DNA of 26,883 nt from positions 1 through 26,883 of the forward strand of contig JBOFOQ010000047.1 of assembly GCA_051659505.1 (NCBI GenBank), read 5' to 3'. Of this stretch, positions 14,399 to 22,872 are shown in pieces; position 1 is the first letter of the stretch; each line of letters starts with the position of its first letter. The translations under genes were made by a program, and so were the position numbers. Source of the stretch: JAGNZR01 sp051659505. GTDB lineage: Bacteria; Fusobacteriota; Fusobacteriia; Fusobacteriales; Fusobacteriaceae. Under the pieces are notes generated by a model. The model saw only the letters and a program-made list of their open reading frames with translations, ran no database searches and was not told the origin of the DNA.

Positions 14399-16132
14399 AT
14401 GGAAAAATTAATTAAAGGAATAGATGCCTCACCAGGTGTAGCCATAGGAAAAGTATTTTTATACACAGAGGAAGAGATTAAAATTAATAAAGGTAAAATT
14501 GATGATCCAGAAAAAGAAAAAGAAAAATTGCTAATGGGAAGAGATAAAACAAAGGAACAACTTCTAGTAATAAGAGAGAAAACAGCAAAAAAACTCGGAG
14601 AGGATAAAGCAACTATATTTGATGGGCATATAACTCTTTTAGAAGATGAAGACCTTTTTGATGAAGTTATAGAACTTATTGAAAATGAAAAAAATTCAGC
14701 AGAATTTGCAATGACACAAGGAATAGAAGGGTATTGTGAAATGCTTTCTAATCTGGAAGATGAGTATTTGAGAGAAAGAGCAGGAGATTTAAAAGACATT
14801 GCTAAAAGATGGTTGTATAACATAACAGGACGAGCAATAGTTGATTTATCTTCACTTCCTAAGGATACTGTAGTTGTAGCTAAAGATTTAACACCTTCAG
14901 ATACAGCGCAATTAGATTTAATTAATGTTGTCGCATTTGTAACTGAAATAGGTGGAAAAACAGCTCACTCATCAATTATGGCAAGATCATTAGAGCTCCC
15001 AGCAGTTGTAGGAACAGGAAATGTATGTTCGCAGTTAAAAAATGGGGATACTGTTATAGTAGATGCTTTAAAAGGTGAAGTAATTGTACTGCCAAGTGAA
15101 GAAGAAATTGCAAAGTATATGGAAAAAAGAAAGAAATACTTTGAAGGTATTGAATTACTGAAAAAATTAAAAGATACAGAAGCAATTTCAAAAGATGGTA
15201 TAAAAATTGGAACTTGGGCAAATATCGGAGATCCTAAAGATGTTGCAGGAGTTTTAAGAAATGGTGGATTAGGAATTGGTCTTTATAGAACGGAATTTTT
15301 ATTTATGAGTAGTGATAAATTTCCAACTGAAGATGAGCAGTTTGAGGCATATAAGTCTGTAGCAGAGTCTATGGAAGGAAAGCCAGTAACAATAAGAACT
15401 ATGGATATAGGTGGAGATAAATGCTTGCCATATATGGAAATACCAAAAGAAGAAAATCCATTTTTAGGTTGGAGAGCATTAAGAATTTGTTTAGATAGAC
15501 CAGAAATACTTAAAACACAATTTAGAGCACTACTAAGAGCTTCAGCATACGGATATGTAAAAATAATGTTGCCTATGATTATCTCATTAAATGAAATTAG
15601 ACAATCAAGAGTTATTTTTGAAGAGTCCAAAGTAGAGTTAAAAGCAGCAGGACTAAAATATGATGAAACAACGCAATTAGGGATAATGGTAGAAACTCCA
15701 GCAGTAGCTTTTAGAGCAAAATATTTTGCTGCAGAAGTAGACTTCTTTTCAATAGGAACGAACGATTTAACACAATATACACTAGCAGTGGATAGAGGGA
15801 ATGAAAATATAGCTAAACTATATAATTCATATAATCCAGCAGTACTCCAAGCTATAAAAATGTCAATTGATGGAGCACACGAAGGTGGAATACAAATTTC
15901 TATGTGTGGAGAATTTGCAGGGGACGAAGAGGCCACAGCTCTCTTATTTGGAATGGGGCTAGATGCTTTTTCAATGTCATCTATATCAATTCCTAAAATT
16001 AAAAAAAATATTATGTCACTAAATAAAAAAGATTGTGAAGCATTAGTTGAAAGAGTTCTTTCAAAAGCTACAACAGAAGAAGTAATGGAAGAGGTTAAAG
16101 CATTTAATAATGAGTATTTAAATAAAATCTAA
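14399..16132 (+). CDS. ptsI: PTS phosphoenolpyruvate-protein phosphotransferase (enzyme I)
   Basis: Enzyme I takes phosphate from phosphoenolpyruvate and passes it to HPr, starting all PTS sugar uptake. The 577-residue length is standard. The N-terminal half has the HPr-binding helical part (about 25-140) and the swivelling phosphohistidine domain with GGKTAHSSIMAR, active His190. The C-terminal PEP-binding barrel shows GIGLYRTEFLFM, IRTMDIGGDK, FLGWRALR, EIGIMVETPA-type strand 'LGIMVETPA', FSIGTNDLTQYTLAVDR, and ISMCGEFAGD with catalytic acid Cys503. The ribosome site is AAGGAAG (14386-14392). It is preceded by the terminator after ptsH and followed by a terminator shared with the convergent transporter gene. 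Confidence 0.97.
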   Translation: MEKLIKGIDASPGVAIGKVFLYTEEEIKINKGKIDDPEKEKEKLLMGRDKTKEQLLVIREKTAKKLGEDKATIFDGHITLLEDEDLFDEVIELIENEKNSAEFAMTQGIEGYCEMLSNLEDEYLRERAGDLKDIAKRWLYNITGRAIVDLSSLPKDTVVVAKDLTPSDTAQLDLINVVAFVTEIGGKTAHSSIMARSLELPAVVGTGNVCSQLKNGDTVIVDALKGEVIVLPSEEEIAKYMEKRKKYFEGIELLKKLKDTEAISKDGIKIGTWANIGDPKDVAGVLRNGGLGIGLYRTEFLFMSSDKFPTEDEQFEAYKSVAESMEGKPVTIRTMDIGGDKCLPYMEIPKEENPFLGWRALRICLDRPEILKTQFRALLRASAYGYVKIMLPMIISLNEIRQSRVIFEESKVELKAAGLKYDETTQLGIMVETPAVAFRAKYFAAEVDFFSIGTNDLTQYTLAVDRGNENIAKLYNSYNPAVLQAIKMSIDGAHEGGIQISMCGEFAGDEEATALLFGMGLDAFSMSSISIPKIKKNIMSLNKKDCEALVERVLSKATTEEVMEEVKAFNNEYLNKI

Positions 16133-16134
16133 AG

Positions 16135-16177
16135 AAAAAAGACTGCTAAGGATTAGTTTCCTCAACAGTCTTTTTTT
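16135..16177. terminator. Bidirectional terminator between ptsI and the Na/Pi cotransporter
   Basis: AAAAAAGACTG (16135-16145) pairs with CAGTCTTTTTTT (16166-16177). A second inner stem of AGGA/TCCT is separated from it by mismatches. The T run on the plus strand and the A run on the left allow action in both directions. It overlaps the stop codon of the minus-strand gene (16176-16178). Confidence 0.75.
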
Positions 16178-17828
16178 ATGATATTTTTGTAAAGGTTTCA
16201 ATAACAGAATAAAGATGTTCTTTTATTCTTCTATAGTTATTAAGCATATCCATATACGCTGTACTTAGTAGTGTCTGAGGTGCAGCAGAAATATTACTTA
16301 AGTGAGCGGTTCTTGCTTTTTTATATGTTCCTTTAATATTATTACATTTTTTTAATGCTACAAAATATAAATCTCTATTATCAGTTCTATAAGCAGTGTT
16401 AACATCAATAAAAATTTCTTCTATATCTTTATGAAGTTTAACAATTGTATTTTTTCTCATTTCATCTAAAATTATATCGTTAGATACAAGTTTTTTTAAA
16501 GTTTTAGATATTCTTAGTAAATAATCACTAATAGTTTCATATTCATCACAAATAATTAAATTTTCTCTAGTTTCTTCAACTTCATTTTCTGTTAAATTCT
16601 TACTTAAAATTAAAAAATTTACATCTGTTATTTCTTTTTCGAAAATATCCATTCGTTCTTCTACATTTTCAATATGTTTATGATTCGTATTCATATTTTC
16701 TCTATTTAAATATAATTCATCTAACTTATTAAAAACTGAATAAATTTCATTACCCATTTCTAAAATTTCAACTTTAGTTTGTCCAATAACTACACTTGGA
16801 ACTTCAGCCATAAGAGTGTCTAAATGAGTGACTTTAGAAGAGATAACAACTTTATCATCTTTCACAATAAACTCTAAAAATCTTGACATCACCCCAACAA
16901 AAGGGATAAAAAGAAAAACATTAATAATGTTAAACATAGTATGTGCTGTAGCTATTCCCTTTGTGACATTACTTCCAGAGTTTACAATTTTACTTAAAAA
17001 GATAAGGTAAAAAGGAAAAATAGGAATAACCCAACAAACACCGATAATATTAATAAGTGTATGAGCATAAGCAGCTCTTTTTGCATTTGCTGTAGCTTTT
17101 AGAGAAGCCAATAGCGCTGTAATAGTTGTACCAACATTTTCTCCTAAAACTAGTGCAACAGCAGTTTCATAGTTAAGAAGACCTTGTACTGCAAGTGTAA
17201 TAGTGATACCCAGTGTTGCAGAAGAAGATTGAACAACAGCAGTCATAAGTGCCCCAACTAAAGCAGCTTTTATAACACCAGAAAACACAATAACTTTTTG
17301 CCCGTCAATTATTTCAGTAGCACTAAAAGCATGAAATATTCTTATGAATTCAGGCATATTCCTAACAGGTTTTAGTCCATCACTCATAATTTCTAGCCCT
17401 AAAAAGACAAGTCCTAATCCAAGAACAGTTAGTGCTCTCGTTTTAGTTTTTTCACTAGATGTGAATAAAGTATAAATAGCAGCAATACCTGCAATAGGAA
17501 GTCCATATTTACCTATTTTTAAAACTAAAACCCAACCTGTAATAGTTGTTCCTATATTGGCCCCTAATATGACACCTAAAGCCTGCTTCAAAGTAAGTAA
17601 AGAGGCATTAACAAAACCTATAGTCATTACAGTACTAACTGATGATGATTGAACAAGACCAGTGACAAAAATACCCATGAAAATAGCTGCAAAACGGTTA
17701 TCAGTAAGTAATGCTAAAATCTTTTTAAGCCTGTCTCCAGCAAGTTTTTGCATTCCATTGGACATATAATTCATTCCGTAGAGGAATAAGCCTAAACCTC
17801 CAATAACTTTAAATATTATGTCATACAT
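16176..17828 (-). CDS. Na/Pi cotransporter family protein with PhoU-like tail
   Basis: This 550-residue inner-membrane protein belongs to the NptA/YjbB branch of sodium-phosphate cotransporters (PNaS family). Two inverted repeats carry the diagnostic motifs: QSSSVS (60-65) with GANIGTTIT (89-97), and QSSSAT (200-205) with GENVGTTIT (229-237). About eight or nine hydrophobic segments fill residues 1-315. The rest (about 335-550) is a soluble helical PhoU-like domain (ENVEERMDIFEKEITDV, LLRISKTLKKLV). Whether it imports or exports phosphate is not decided by sequence; bacterial YjbB has been linked to export. A GGAGG site (plus-strand 17833-17837, read in reverse) precedes the ATG. It is transcribed alone, convergent with ptsI and divergent from potA. 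Confidence 0.9.
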   Translation of the reverse strand: MYDIIFKVIGGLGLFLYGMNYMSNGMQKLAGDRLKKILALLTDNRFAAIFMGIFVTGLVQSSSVSTVMTIGFVNASLLTLKQALGVILGANIGTTITGWVLVLKIGKYGLPIAGIAAIYTLFTSSEKTKTRALTVLGLGLVFLGLEIMSDGLKPVRNMPEFIRIFHAFSATEIIDGQKVIVFSGVIKAALVGALMTAVVQSSSATLGITITLAVQGLLNYETAVALVLGENVGTTITALLASLKATANAKRAAYAHTLINIIGVCWVIPIFPFYLIFLSKIVNSGSNVTKGIATAHTMFNIINVFLFIPFVGVMSRFLEFIVKDDKVVISSKVTHLDTLMAEVPSVVIGQTKVEILEMGNEIYSVFNKLDELYLNRENMNTNHKHIENVEERMDIFEKEITDVNFLILSKNLTENEVEETRENLIICDEYETISDYLLRISKTLKKLVSNDIILDEMRKNTIVKLHKDIEEIFIDVNTAYRTDNRDLYFVALKKCNNIKGTYKKARTAHLSNISAAPQTLLSTAYMDMLNNYRRIKEHLYSVIETFTKIS

Positions 17829-17895
17829 TAGTGTACCTCCAAAAATTTTTATACTTAAATTTTAAAAATAAGGATATTAGAAAAATATCTAGTTA

Positions 17896-17901
17896 ATTAT
17901 A
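17896..17901 (-). promoter_or_regulatory. Possible -10 element for the Na/Pi cotransporter gene
   Basis: On the minus strand this reads TATAAT, about 70 bases upstream of the ATG. No good -35 hexamer lies 16-18 bases further out, only T-rich sequence, so the promoter call is weak. Confidence 0.35.
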
Positions 17902-18047
17902 CACTAAAGTTAAAAAAAAATATACTATGAAAATATAAAATGATTATTAATAAAAAAATCAAAGTAAAAAATCAAAGCATTAATAAGAAAAATATGATAA
18001 AATAGTAGGTAAAGAAAAAATGCTATAGCAAATAATTGGAGGTAAAA

Positions 18048-19169
18048 ATGATGAAAAATGATATAAAAATTCAGAATATCAATAAATTTTATGATGGAGT
18101 TCAAGTTTTGAAAGACATAAATTTAAATATAAAAGATGGAGAATTTTTTTCAATTTTAGGTCCATCAGGTTGTGGGAAAACAACGTTGCTAAGAATGATA
18201 GCTGGTTTTATTGAGCCTGATAGTGGTGTGATTTATTTAGGAGAAAAAGAACTTATTGATTTACCTCCAAATTTAAGAAATGTTAATACAATATTTCAAA
18301 AGTACGCTCTTTTCCCTCATTTGACTATATATGAAAATGTAGCTTTTTCTTTAAGATTAAAAAAAATATCTAAACAAGAAGTAGATAGAGAAGTTAAAAA
18401 ATTTATAGAGATGGTTGGTCTTAGTGAGCATATATATAAAAAACCGAATCAGCTTTCAGGTGGGCAACAACAAAGAGTAGCTATCGCTAGAGCCTTAATA
18501 AATAAACCAGGAGTACTGTTATTAGATGAGCCCTTATCTGCGTTAGATGCTAAACTAAGACAAAATTTACTTATAGAATTAGACTTAATACATGAAGAGG
18601 TAGGTATAACTTTTATATTTATAACTCATGACCAACAAGAAGCTCTTTCTGTATCTGATAGAATTGCAGTGATGAATAAAGGTGAGATTTTGCAAGTAGG
18701 GACTCCAGCAGAAGTATATGAAGCACCAGCAGACCTTTTTGTTGCTGATTTTATAGGTGAAAATAATTTTTTTCAAGGAAAAATAGTGGAAATAATAGAT
18801 GAAACTCATGCAAAAATAGAGTTTGAAGCTATTGGGGAAATTATAGTAGAGTTAGATAAACCAGCTAAAGAAAATGATTACTTAAAGGTATCAATAAGAC
18901 CTGAAAAAATTAGATTAACTAAAATAGCTCCTAAGTCACAAGAAAATTTAAATATATTACCTGTGTACATAAACGAAGTTATTTATTCTGGATTTCAAAG
19001 TAAATATTTTGTATGGCTAAAAGGGAATAAAGAGTTACCATTTAAAATATTTAAGCAACATGCCGTTTATTTTGATGATAACGATTCAGAAGCTATTTGG
19101 TGGGATGAAGAAGCATATATCTCGTGGGACGCTGATGACAGTTTCCTAGTTGAGGTGAGCAGCAAGTGA
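18048..19169 (+). CDS. potA: Spermidine/putrescine-type ABC transporter ATP-binding protein
   Basis: PotA hydrolyses ATP to drive polyamine import through PotBC. The 373-residue protein has Walker A GPSGCGKTT (38-46), Q-loop Q84, signature LSGGQ (136-140), Walker B VLLLDE (156-161) and H-loop His194. A C-terminal TOBE-type regulatory domain (about 235-370) contains SIRPEKIRL. The start is ATG 18048, five bases after GGAGG (18038-18042). The next codon is also ATG (18051) and could serve. A TTG at 18036 is excluded because it lies inside the ribosome site. The stop overlaps potB (GTGA). Other MOI/CUT1-type importers have similar ATPases, but the potB/potC permeases support polyamines. Confidence 0.88.
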   Translation: MMKNDIKIQNINKFYDGVQVLKDINLNIKDGEFFSILGPSGCGKTTLLRMIAGFIEPDSGVIYLGEKELIDLPPNLRNVNTIFQKYALFPHLTIYENVAFSLRLKKISKQEVDREVKKFIEMVGLSEHIYKKPNQLSGGQQQRVAIARALINKPGVLLLDEPLSALDAKLRQNLLIELDLIHEEVGITFIFITHDQQEALSVSDRIAVMNKGEILQVGTPAEVYEAPADLFVADFIGENNFFQGKIVEIIDETHAKIEFEAIGEIIVELDKPAKENDYLKVSIRPEKIRLTKIAPKSQENLNILPVYINEVIYSGFQSKYFVWLKGNKELPFKIFKQHAVYFDDNDSEAIWWDEEAYISWDADDSFLVEVSSK

Positions 19170-20008
19170 AGAAAAAAATAAATTTAGGTTTGCTATACAC
19201 AGCTCCAATAACTGTTTGGCTAGCACTTTTTTTCATAATACCTATGTTAATTGTTTTGACTTATGCTTTTTTAAAACAAGGTAATTACGGGGGAGTGGAA
19301 TTCGAATTTTCCTTAGCTAGTTTTTCAATATTTAAAGATAAAGTTTTCTATACAATACTATTTAAAACTATTTATTTATCAGTAGTAATAACAGTTTTGA
19401 CAGTTTTATTAGGAATTCCCACAGCATATTTTATAGCGAGATCAAAGTATAAGAAAGAACTTTTATTTTTAGTAATTATACCTTTTTGGACTAACTTTTT
19501 AGTAAGAATTTATTCATGGATAGCAATTTTAGGAAATAATGGTTTTATAAATTTATTTCTTAAAAAATTAGGATTAGAACCTATTCAGTTTTTATATAAT
19601 TCATGGGCTGTTATTTTAATATCTGTATACACATCACTTCCCTTTGCAATTTTACCACTATATGCAGTTATTGAAAAATATGATTTTTCTTTAATAGAAG
19701 TAGCAAGAGATTTAGGAGCAACTAATAGAGAAGCTTTTTTCAAAGTTTTTTTACCAAATATCAAACCAGGAATAATCACAGCTATTTTATTTACTTTTAT
19801 ACCAAATTTAGGCTCTTATGCAGTTCCTAAGTTAGTTGGTGGAACAAAGGCAACAATGCTTGGAAACATAATTGCACAACATTTAATCGTTACTAGAAAT
19901 TGGCCTTTAGCTTCAGTTATTTCTGGAACATTAATAGTTGTAACTTGTATTGTAATAGTTATTTTTATAAGATTATCAAAGAAAAAAAAGGGAGGAGAAA
20001 ATGCATAA
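19166..20008 (+). CDS. potB: Spermidine/putrescine-type ABC transporter permease
   Basis: PotB is one of two channel subunits of the polyamine importer in the inner membrane. The 280-residue protein has about six membrane segments (near 12-34, 65-90, 98-122, 143-168, 203-225 and 245-270). The cytoplasmic EAA loop that contacts the ATPase is at 178-202 (EVARDLGATNREAFF, then LPNIKPG). It starts at GTG 19166, sharing four bases with the potA stop, and the GAGGTGAG at the end of potA serves as ribosome site. It overlaps potC by eight bases. The overlaps imply translation in fixed proportion. The substrate is inferred from similarity to the PotB family, not from any residue I can name. Confidence 0.87.
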   Translation: MKKKINLGLLYTAPITVWLALFFIIPMLIVLTYAFLKQGNYGGVEFEFSLASFSIFKDKVFYTILFKTIYLSVVITVLTVLLGIPTAYFIARSKYKKELLFLVIIPFWTNFLVRIYSWIAILGNNGFINLFLKKLGLEPIQFLYNSWAVILISVYTSLPFAILPLYAVIEKYDFSLIEVARDLGATNREAFFKVFLPNIKPGIITAILFTFIPNLGSYAVPKLVGGTKATMLGNIIAQHLIVTRNWPLASVISGTLIVVTCIVIVIFIRLSKKKKGGENA

Positions 20009-20774
20009 AAGAAGAACATCACTATTTTTTTTCATATTTTCTATGATATTTTTTTATTTGCCCTTAATGATATTAATTATCTATTCTTTTAATGACGGAA
20101 AAACAATGATATGGAAAGGGTTTTCTTTTCGTTGGTATAAAGAGTTATTTATGTATTCGGAAAATATATGGGTTGCATTTAAATATAGTATACTTATTGC
20201 GATAATTTCAGGATTAATCTCAACAGCAATAGGGACACTTGCAGCTATTGGACTACAGTGGTATAAATTTAAACACAAAAAAGTGTTGCAAATTGTGACT
20301 TATTTGCCCCTTGTAATACCAGATATAATAATGGGAGTTTCATTACTAATTTTGTTTGCAACAGTTAAATTTAAATTAGGATTAATAACTATATTTATAG
20401 CACATACAACATTTAATATTCCATTTGTACTATTTATTGTTATTTCTAGACTGGAAGAATTTGATTATTCAATAGTGGAAGCAGCTTATGATTTAGGAGC
20501 TACAGAATTAGAGACACTAAAGAAAGTTATTTTACCCATGTTGCTACCAGCGATAATATCAGGTTTTTTAATAGCGGTAACTTTATCTTTTGATGATTTT
20601 GTAACTACATTTTTTGTAGCTGGACCAGGGTCGTCAACACTGCCCTTACGTATATACTCTATGATAAGATTAGGAGTATCACCAGTTATCAACGCAATAT
20701 CAGTATTGTTAATAGGATTATCTATATTTTTAACTTTTTCAACTAAAAGTCTACAAAAATATTTAGTAAAATAA
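20001..20774 (+). CDS. potC: Spermidine/putrescine-type ABC transporter permease
   Basis: PotC is the second channel subunit. The 257-residue protein has six likely membrane segments, the first at about 8-29. Its EAA loop is at 160-185 (EAAYDLGATELETLKK, then LPMLLPAI). The family-typical YSFNDG lies just after the first segment, and FDDFVTTFFVAGPGSSTLP near the end is characteristic of PotC. The ATG lies inside the potB end, after GGGAGGAG (19990-19997). The binding-protein gene potD, which usually follows, is absent. The next gene encodes a cyclophilin lipoprotein with its own promoter, so potD must lie elsewhere or another binding protein must be used. Confidence 0.88.
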   Translation: MHKRRTSLFFFIFSMIFFYLPLMILIIYSFNDGKTMIWKGFSFRWYKELFMYSENIWVAFKYSILIAIISGLISTAIGTLAAIGLQWYKFKHKKVLQIVTYLPLVIPDIIMGVSLLILFATVKFKLGLITIFIAHTTFNIPFVLFIVISRLEEFDYSIVEAAYDLGATELETLKKVILPMLLPAIISGFLIAVTLSFDDFVTTFFVAGPGSSTLPLRIYSMIRLGVSPVINAISVLLIGLSIFLTFSTKSLQKYLVK

Positions 20775-20786
20775 AAAGTGTTTTAT

Positions 20787-20815
20787 TTGCATTCTGTAAA
20801 ATTAAAGTGTACAAT
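20787..20815 (+). promoter_or_regulatory. Promoter of the cyclophilin lipoprotein gene
   Basis: TTGCAT (20787-20792), 17 bases, then TACAAT (20810-20815), about 45 bases upstream of the ATG. It separates this gene from potABC transcriptionally. Confidence 0.6.
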
Positions 20816-20861
20816 GTATATGTTGTAATTCAAAAAAATAAAAGATTGGAGGAATTTAATA

Positions 20862-21689
20862 ATGGGAAAAAAAATATCGACTCTATTCATATTAGTAATT
20901 ATATTATTAGTGACAGGTTGTTCTTCTCTATCCAAAAAAAATAAGGAAGAATCCACAAAATATAATGACATAAGAGCAACAATAGTAACAACTCAAGGGG
21001 ATATTGAAGTTTATTTATATCCAGAAGCAGCACCAATAACTGTAGCAAACTTTATTAACTTAGCCCAAAGAGGATTTTATAATAATACTAAAATTCATAG
21101 AGCGGTTGAAAATTTTATGGCACAAGGTGGAGACCCTACTGGAACAGGTCAAGGTGGACCAGGATATGCAATTCCTGATGAAATTGTTAACTGGTTAGAT
21201 TTCTTTCAAAGCGGAATACTTGCCATGGCAAATGCAGGACAAGGAACAGGAGGTTCTCAATTTTTTATAACTTCACAACCAGCTGAATGGTTAAATGGAA
21301 AGCATACTGTATTTGGTGAAATAGTTAGTAGTAGTGATTTAGAGAAAACGCAAAAATTAGAAGTTGGAGATATAATAAAAGAAATTAGATTTACTGGTGA
21401 TATAGATTTAATATTATCTTTAAATAAAAAACAAGTAGAGCAATGGAATATAATTTTAGATAGAGAACATTCAGGGTTAAAAAAATATGAAGTTAAATCT
21501 GTGGAAGCATATGCAGGGAAGGCTGCTGCTTATGCAACTGAGCTAGAGAAAATTTATTCTGAAAATCAAGAGAAGAAAGAAGACGCAAAATTATCAATAA
21601 TTCCTAGATTTATAAGAGGAGTAGAAAATAAAATAAGAAAAAAACCAAAAGTTGATTCATCAGATATAGAAACATCATATTTCGATTAG
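20862..21689 (+). CDS. Cyclophilin-type peptidyl-prolyl isomerase lipoprotein
   Basis: This 275-residue protein should catalyse cis-trans isomerisation of proline bonds outside the cytoplasm. Residues 1-19 are a signal peptide, with lipobox VTGC and lipidated Cys20. The cyclophilin domain spans about 37-178, with catalytic-site residues visible: R80 and F85/Q88 (IHRAVENFMAQGGDP), SQFF (132-135), W143 and H148 (AEWLNGKHTVFGE). It is a full domain rather than a fragment. Residues 180-275 are an extra charged helical tail, with a Lys-rich end, not part of the isomerase fold; I do not recognise it. A GGAGG site precedes the ATG. It forms a single-gene unit between its own promoter and a strong terminator. 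Confidence 0.92.
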   Translation: MGKKISTLFILVIILLVTGCSSLSKKNKEESTKYNDIRATIVTTQGDIEVYLYPEAAPITVANFINLAQRGFYNNTKIHRAVENFMAQGGDPTGTGQGGPGYAIPDEIVNWLDFFQSGILAMANAGQGTGGSQFFITSQPAEWLNGKHTVFGEIVSSSDLEKTQKLEVGDIIKEIRFTGDIDLILSLNKKQVEQWNIILDREHSGLKKYEVKSVEAYAGKAAAYATELEKIYSENQEKKEDAKLSIIPRFIRGVENKIRKKPKVDSSDIETSYFD

Positions 21690-21696
21690 CTAAACT

Positions 21697-21730
21697 AAAA
21701 AAAACAACCAATTATTTTGGTTGTTTTTTT
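21697..21730. terminator. Bidirectional terminator after the cyclophilin gene
   Basis: AAACAACCAA (21702-21711) pairs perfectly with TTGGTTGTTT (21717-21726) around a 5-base loop. A run of T ends at 21730, and a run of A begins at 21697. It can stop transcription of both the cyclophilin gene and the convergent methyltransferase gene. Confidence 0.85.
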
Positions 21731-21784
21731 GTTTTTTGAGTAATTTTACGTAAATAAGATTTGTTCATGCTGAGCCACTCCTAG

Positions 21785-22525
21785 TTATTTGAATAAAGTT
21801 AAAAGTTCATCAGAATACTCACCATTATTTTTATGAGTAATAAGAGGTGAAGAAACGATTAGTCCTTCACTTCCATATTTTAGTCCCTCTACAAGAATTA
21901 TTTTAGCAGGTTTATCATATTTAGAGTGACAAAACTGTATTTTTTTAGGTTCTATAGAGAATTTCCTCATAGTTTCCAAAATATCAATCATTCTATCAGC
22001 TCTATGAACTAAGCAAAAATATCCTTTATCCGTAAGTAGTTTTGAAGCAATTTCAATTATTTCAGATAATGTAATGGAAATTTCATGCCTTGCTAGAGTA
22101 AGTTGATCTAAATTATTTAAAGTTTCACTATTTCCATTGAATTTGAAAAATGGAGGGTTGCAAATTACAGCGTCTTGAGAAGCGATATCAAAATGATTTT
22201 TCCAATTTTTCATATCATCTTGAATAATTTTAATTTGATCTTCCAATTGGTTAAGTTGAACATTTCTTTTAGCCAAATCTGCTGAGACACTTTGAAGTTC
22301 AATTCCTACTATATTAGCATTTGTTCTTTTAGATAGGAAAAGTGGTATTGCACCGTTTCCTGTGCCCAAATCAATAATATTATGAACACCACGACCAACA
22401 GATAAAAATTCGGAAACTAAGAGAGAATCTAAAGAAAAATTAAAGTAGTCACTTCTCTGAATAATTTTCAAATTTGGTTTTTGTAAAAGGTCTATTATAG
22501 ACTCTTTGTTATTTTTTAATGTCAT
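21785..22525 (-). CDS. trmN6: TrmN6-like tRNA N6-adenine methyltransferase
   Basis: This 246-residue class I SAM-dependent methyltransferase matches the TrmN6/YfiC group, which in E. coli methylates A37 of tRNA-Val. The N-terminal FSLDSLLVSEF (30-40) is typical of the group. Motif I is DLGTGNGAIPLFL (52-64), an acidic residue follows in GIELQ, and NPPF (123-126) is the catalytic N6-adenine or N-methyl motif, followed by FKFNG. The HEISITLSEIIEIASKLL stretch also fits. The RNA target here is not proven and the enzyme could act on another tRNA. An AGGAGG site (CCTCCT at 22535-22540) lies nine bases before the ATG. It is monocistronic, divergent from glmS and convergent with the cyclophilin gene. 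Confidence 0.82.
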   Translation of the reverse strand: MTLKNNKESIIDLLQKPNLKIIQRSDYFNFSLDSLLVSEFLSVGRGVHNIIDLGTGNGAIPLFLSKRTNANIVGIELQSVSADLAKRNVQLNQLEDQIKIIQDDMKNWKNHFDIASQDAVICNPPFFKFNGNSETLNNLDQLTLARHEISITLSEIIEIASKLLTDKGYFCLVHRADRMIDILETMRKFSIEPKKIQFCHSKYDKPAKIILVEGLKYGSEGLIVSSPLITHKNNGEYSDELLTLFK

Positions 22526-22554
22526 ATTTTAAAACCTCCTAGAAAATACATTAA

Positions 22555-22560
22555 AGTATA
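22555..22560 (-). promoter_or_regulatory. Possible -10 element for the TrmN6-like gene
   Basis: On the minus strand this reads TATACT, about 30 bases upstream of the start codon. The matching -35 area is only T-rich, so the element is tentative. Confidence 0.3.
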
Positions 22561-22602
22561 ACAAATTTTTTTAAAAAAAAATAGTATATTTTTAGAATAG
22601 AC

Positions 22603-22631
22603 TTGTTTATTTTTAATAGACTGTGTATAAT
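22603..22631 (+). promoter_or_regulatory. Promoter of glmS
   Basis: TTGTTT (22603-22608), 17 bases, then a perfect TATAAT (22626-22631). Transcription would begin near 22638, about 50 bases upstream of the ribozyme cleavage site. Confidence 0.7.
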
Positions 22632-22689
22632 AAATTCAGTTGATTAGTAATTTTAAAATCAGAATTCATGTTTATTTGAATTTAATTTA

Positions 22690-22835
22690 AAAGCGCCAGA
22701 ACTTTATAAAAAATAAAGTTGACGAGGAATGGAGATTATCGAAAATTCGGCGGGTACTCCATAGAGAACTACACTCTTAGAAACAAAACAAATATTTTTA
22801 GTGATAAAAATGACAAATATGTTTCAACGTAGTAA
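22690..22835 (+). ncRNA. glmS self-cleaving ribozyme (glucosamine-6-phosphate riboswitch)
   Basis: The region has the conserved glmS ribozyme core. AAGCGCCAGAACT begins at 22691 and cleavage is expected between A22692 and G22693. Helix AACTTTAT/ATAAAGTT (22700-22707/22713-22720) comes next, then GACGAGG (22721-22727), GGAGATTATCGAA and TTCGGCGGGTACTCC (22746-22760). A second domain follows: ACTAC/GTAGT (22768-22772/22829-22833) encloses GAAAC/GTTTC (22780-22784/22821-22825) and a hairpin ATTTTTA-GTGA-TAAAAAT (22794-22811) with a GNRA loop. Glucosamine-6-phosphate acts as cofactor for self-cleavage, after which the downstream mRNA is degraded. It lies directly upstream of glmS, as expected. 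Confidence 0.95.
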
Positions 22836-22872
22836 AATTATTAATCTTCAAATAAAAATTTGGAGGTAAATT

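Noticed and set aside
14317..14823. 168-codon minus-strand frame over the start of ptsI
   Set aside because: Antisense shadow of a certain gene. It also runs through the terminator and has a Ser/Phe-rich composition typical of such shadows.
15283..15936. 217-codon open frame on the minus strand inside ptsI
   Set aside because: It is antisense to the catalytic barrel of enzyme I, rich in Ser/Ile/Leu as expected from reversed coding sequence, and has no ribosome site.
20771..20786. ATAAAA/TTTTAT hairpin at the end of potC as a terminator
   Set aside because: The stem is all A/T and overlaps the next promoter; too weak to claim.
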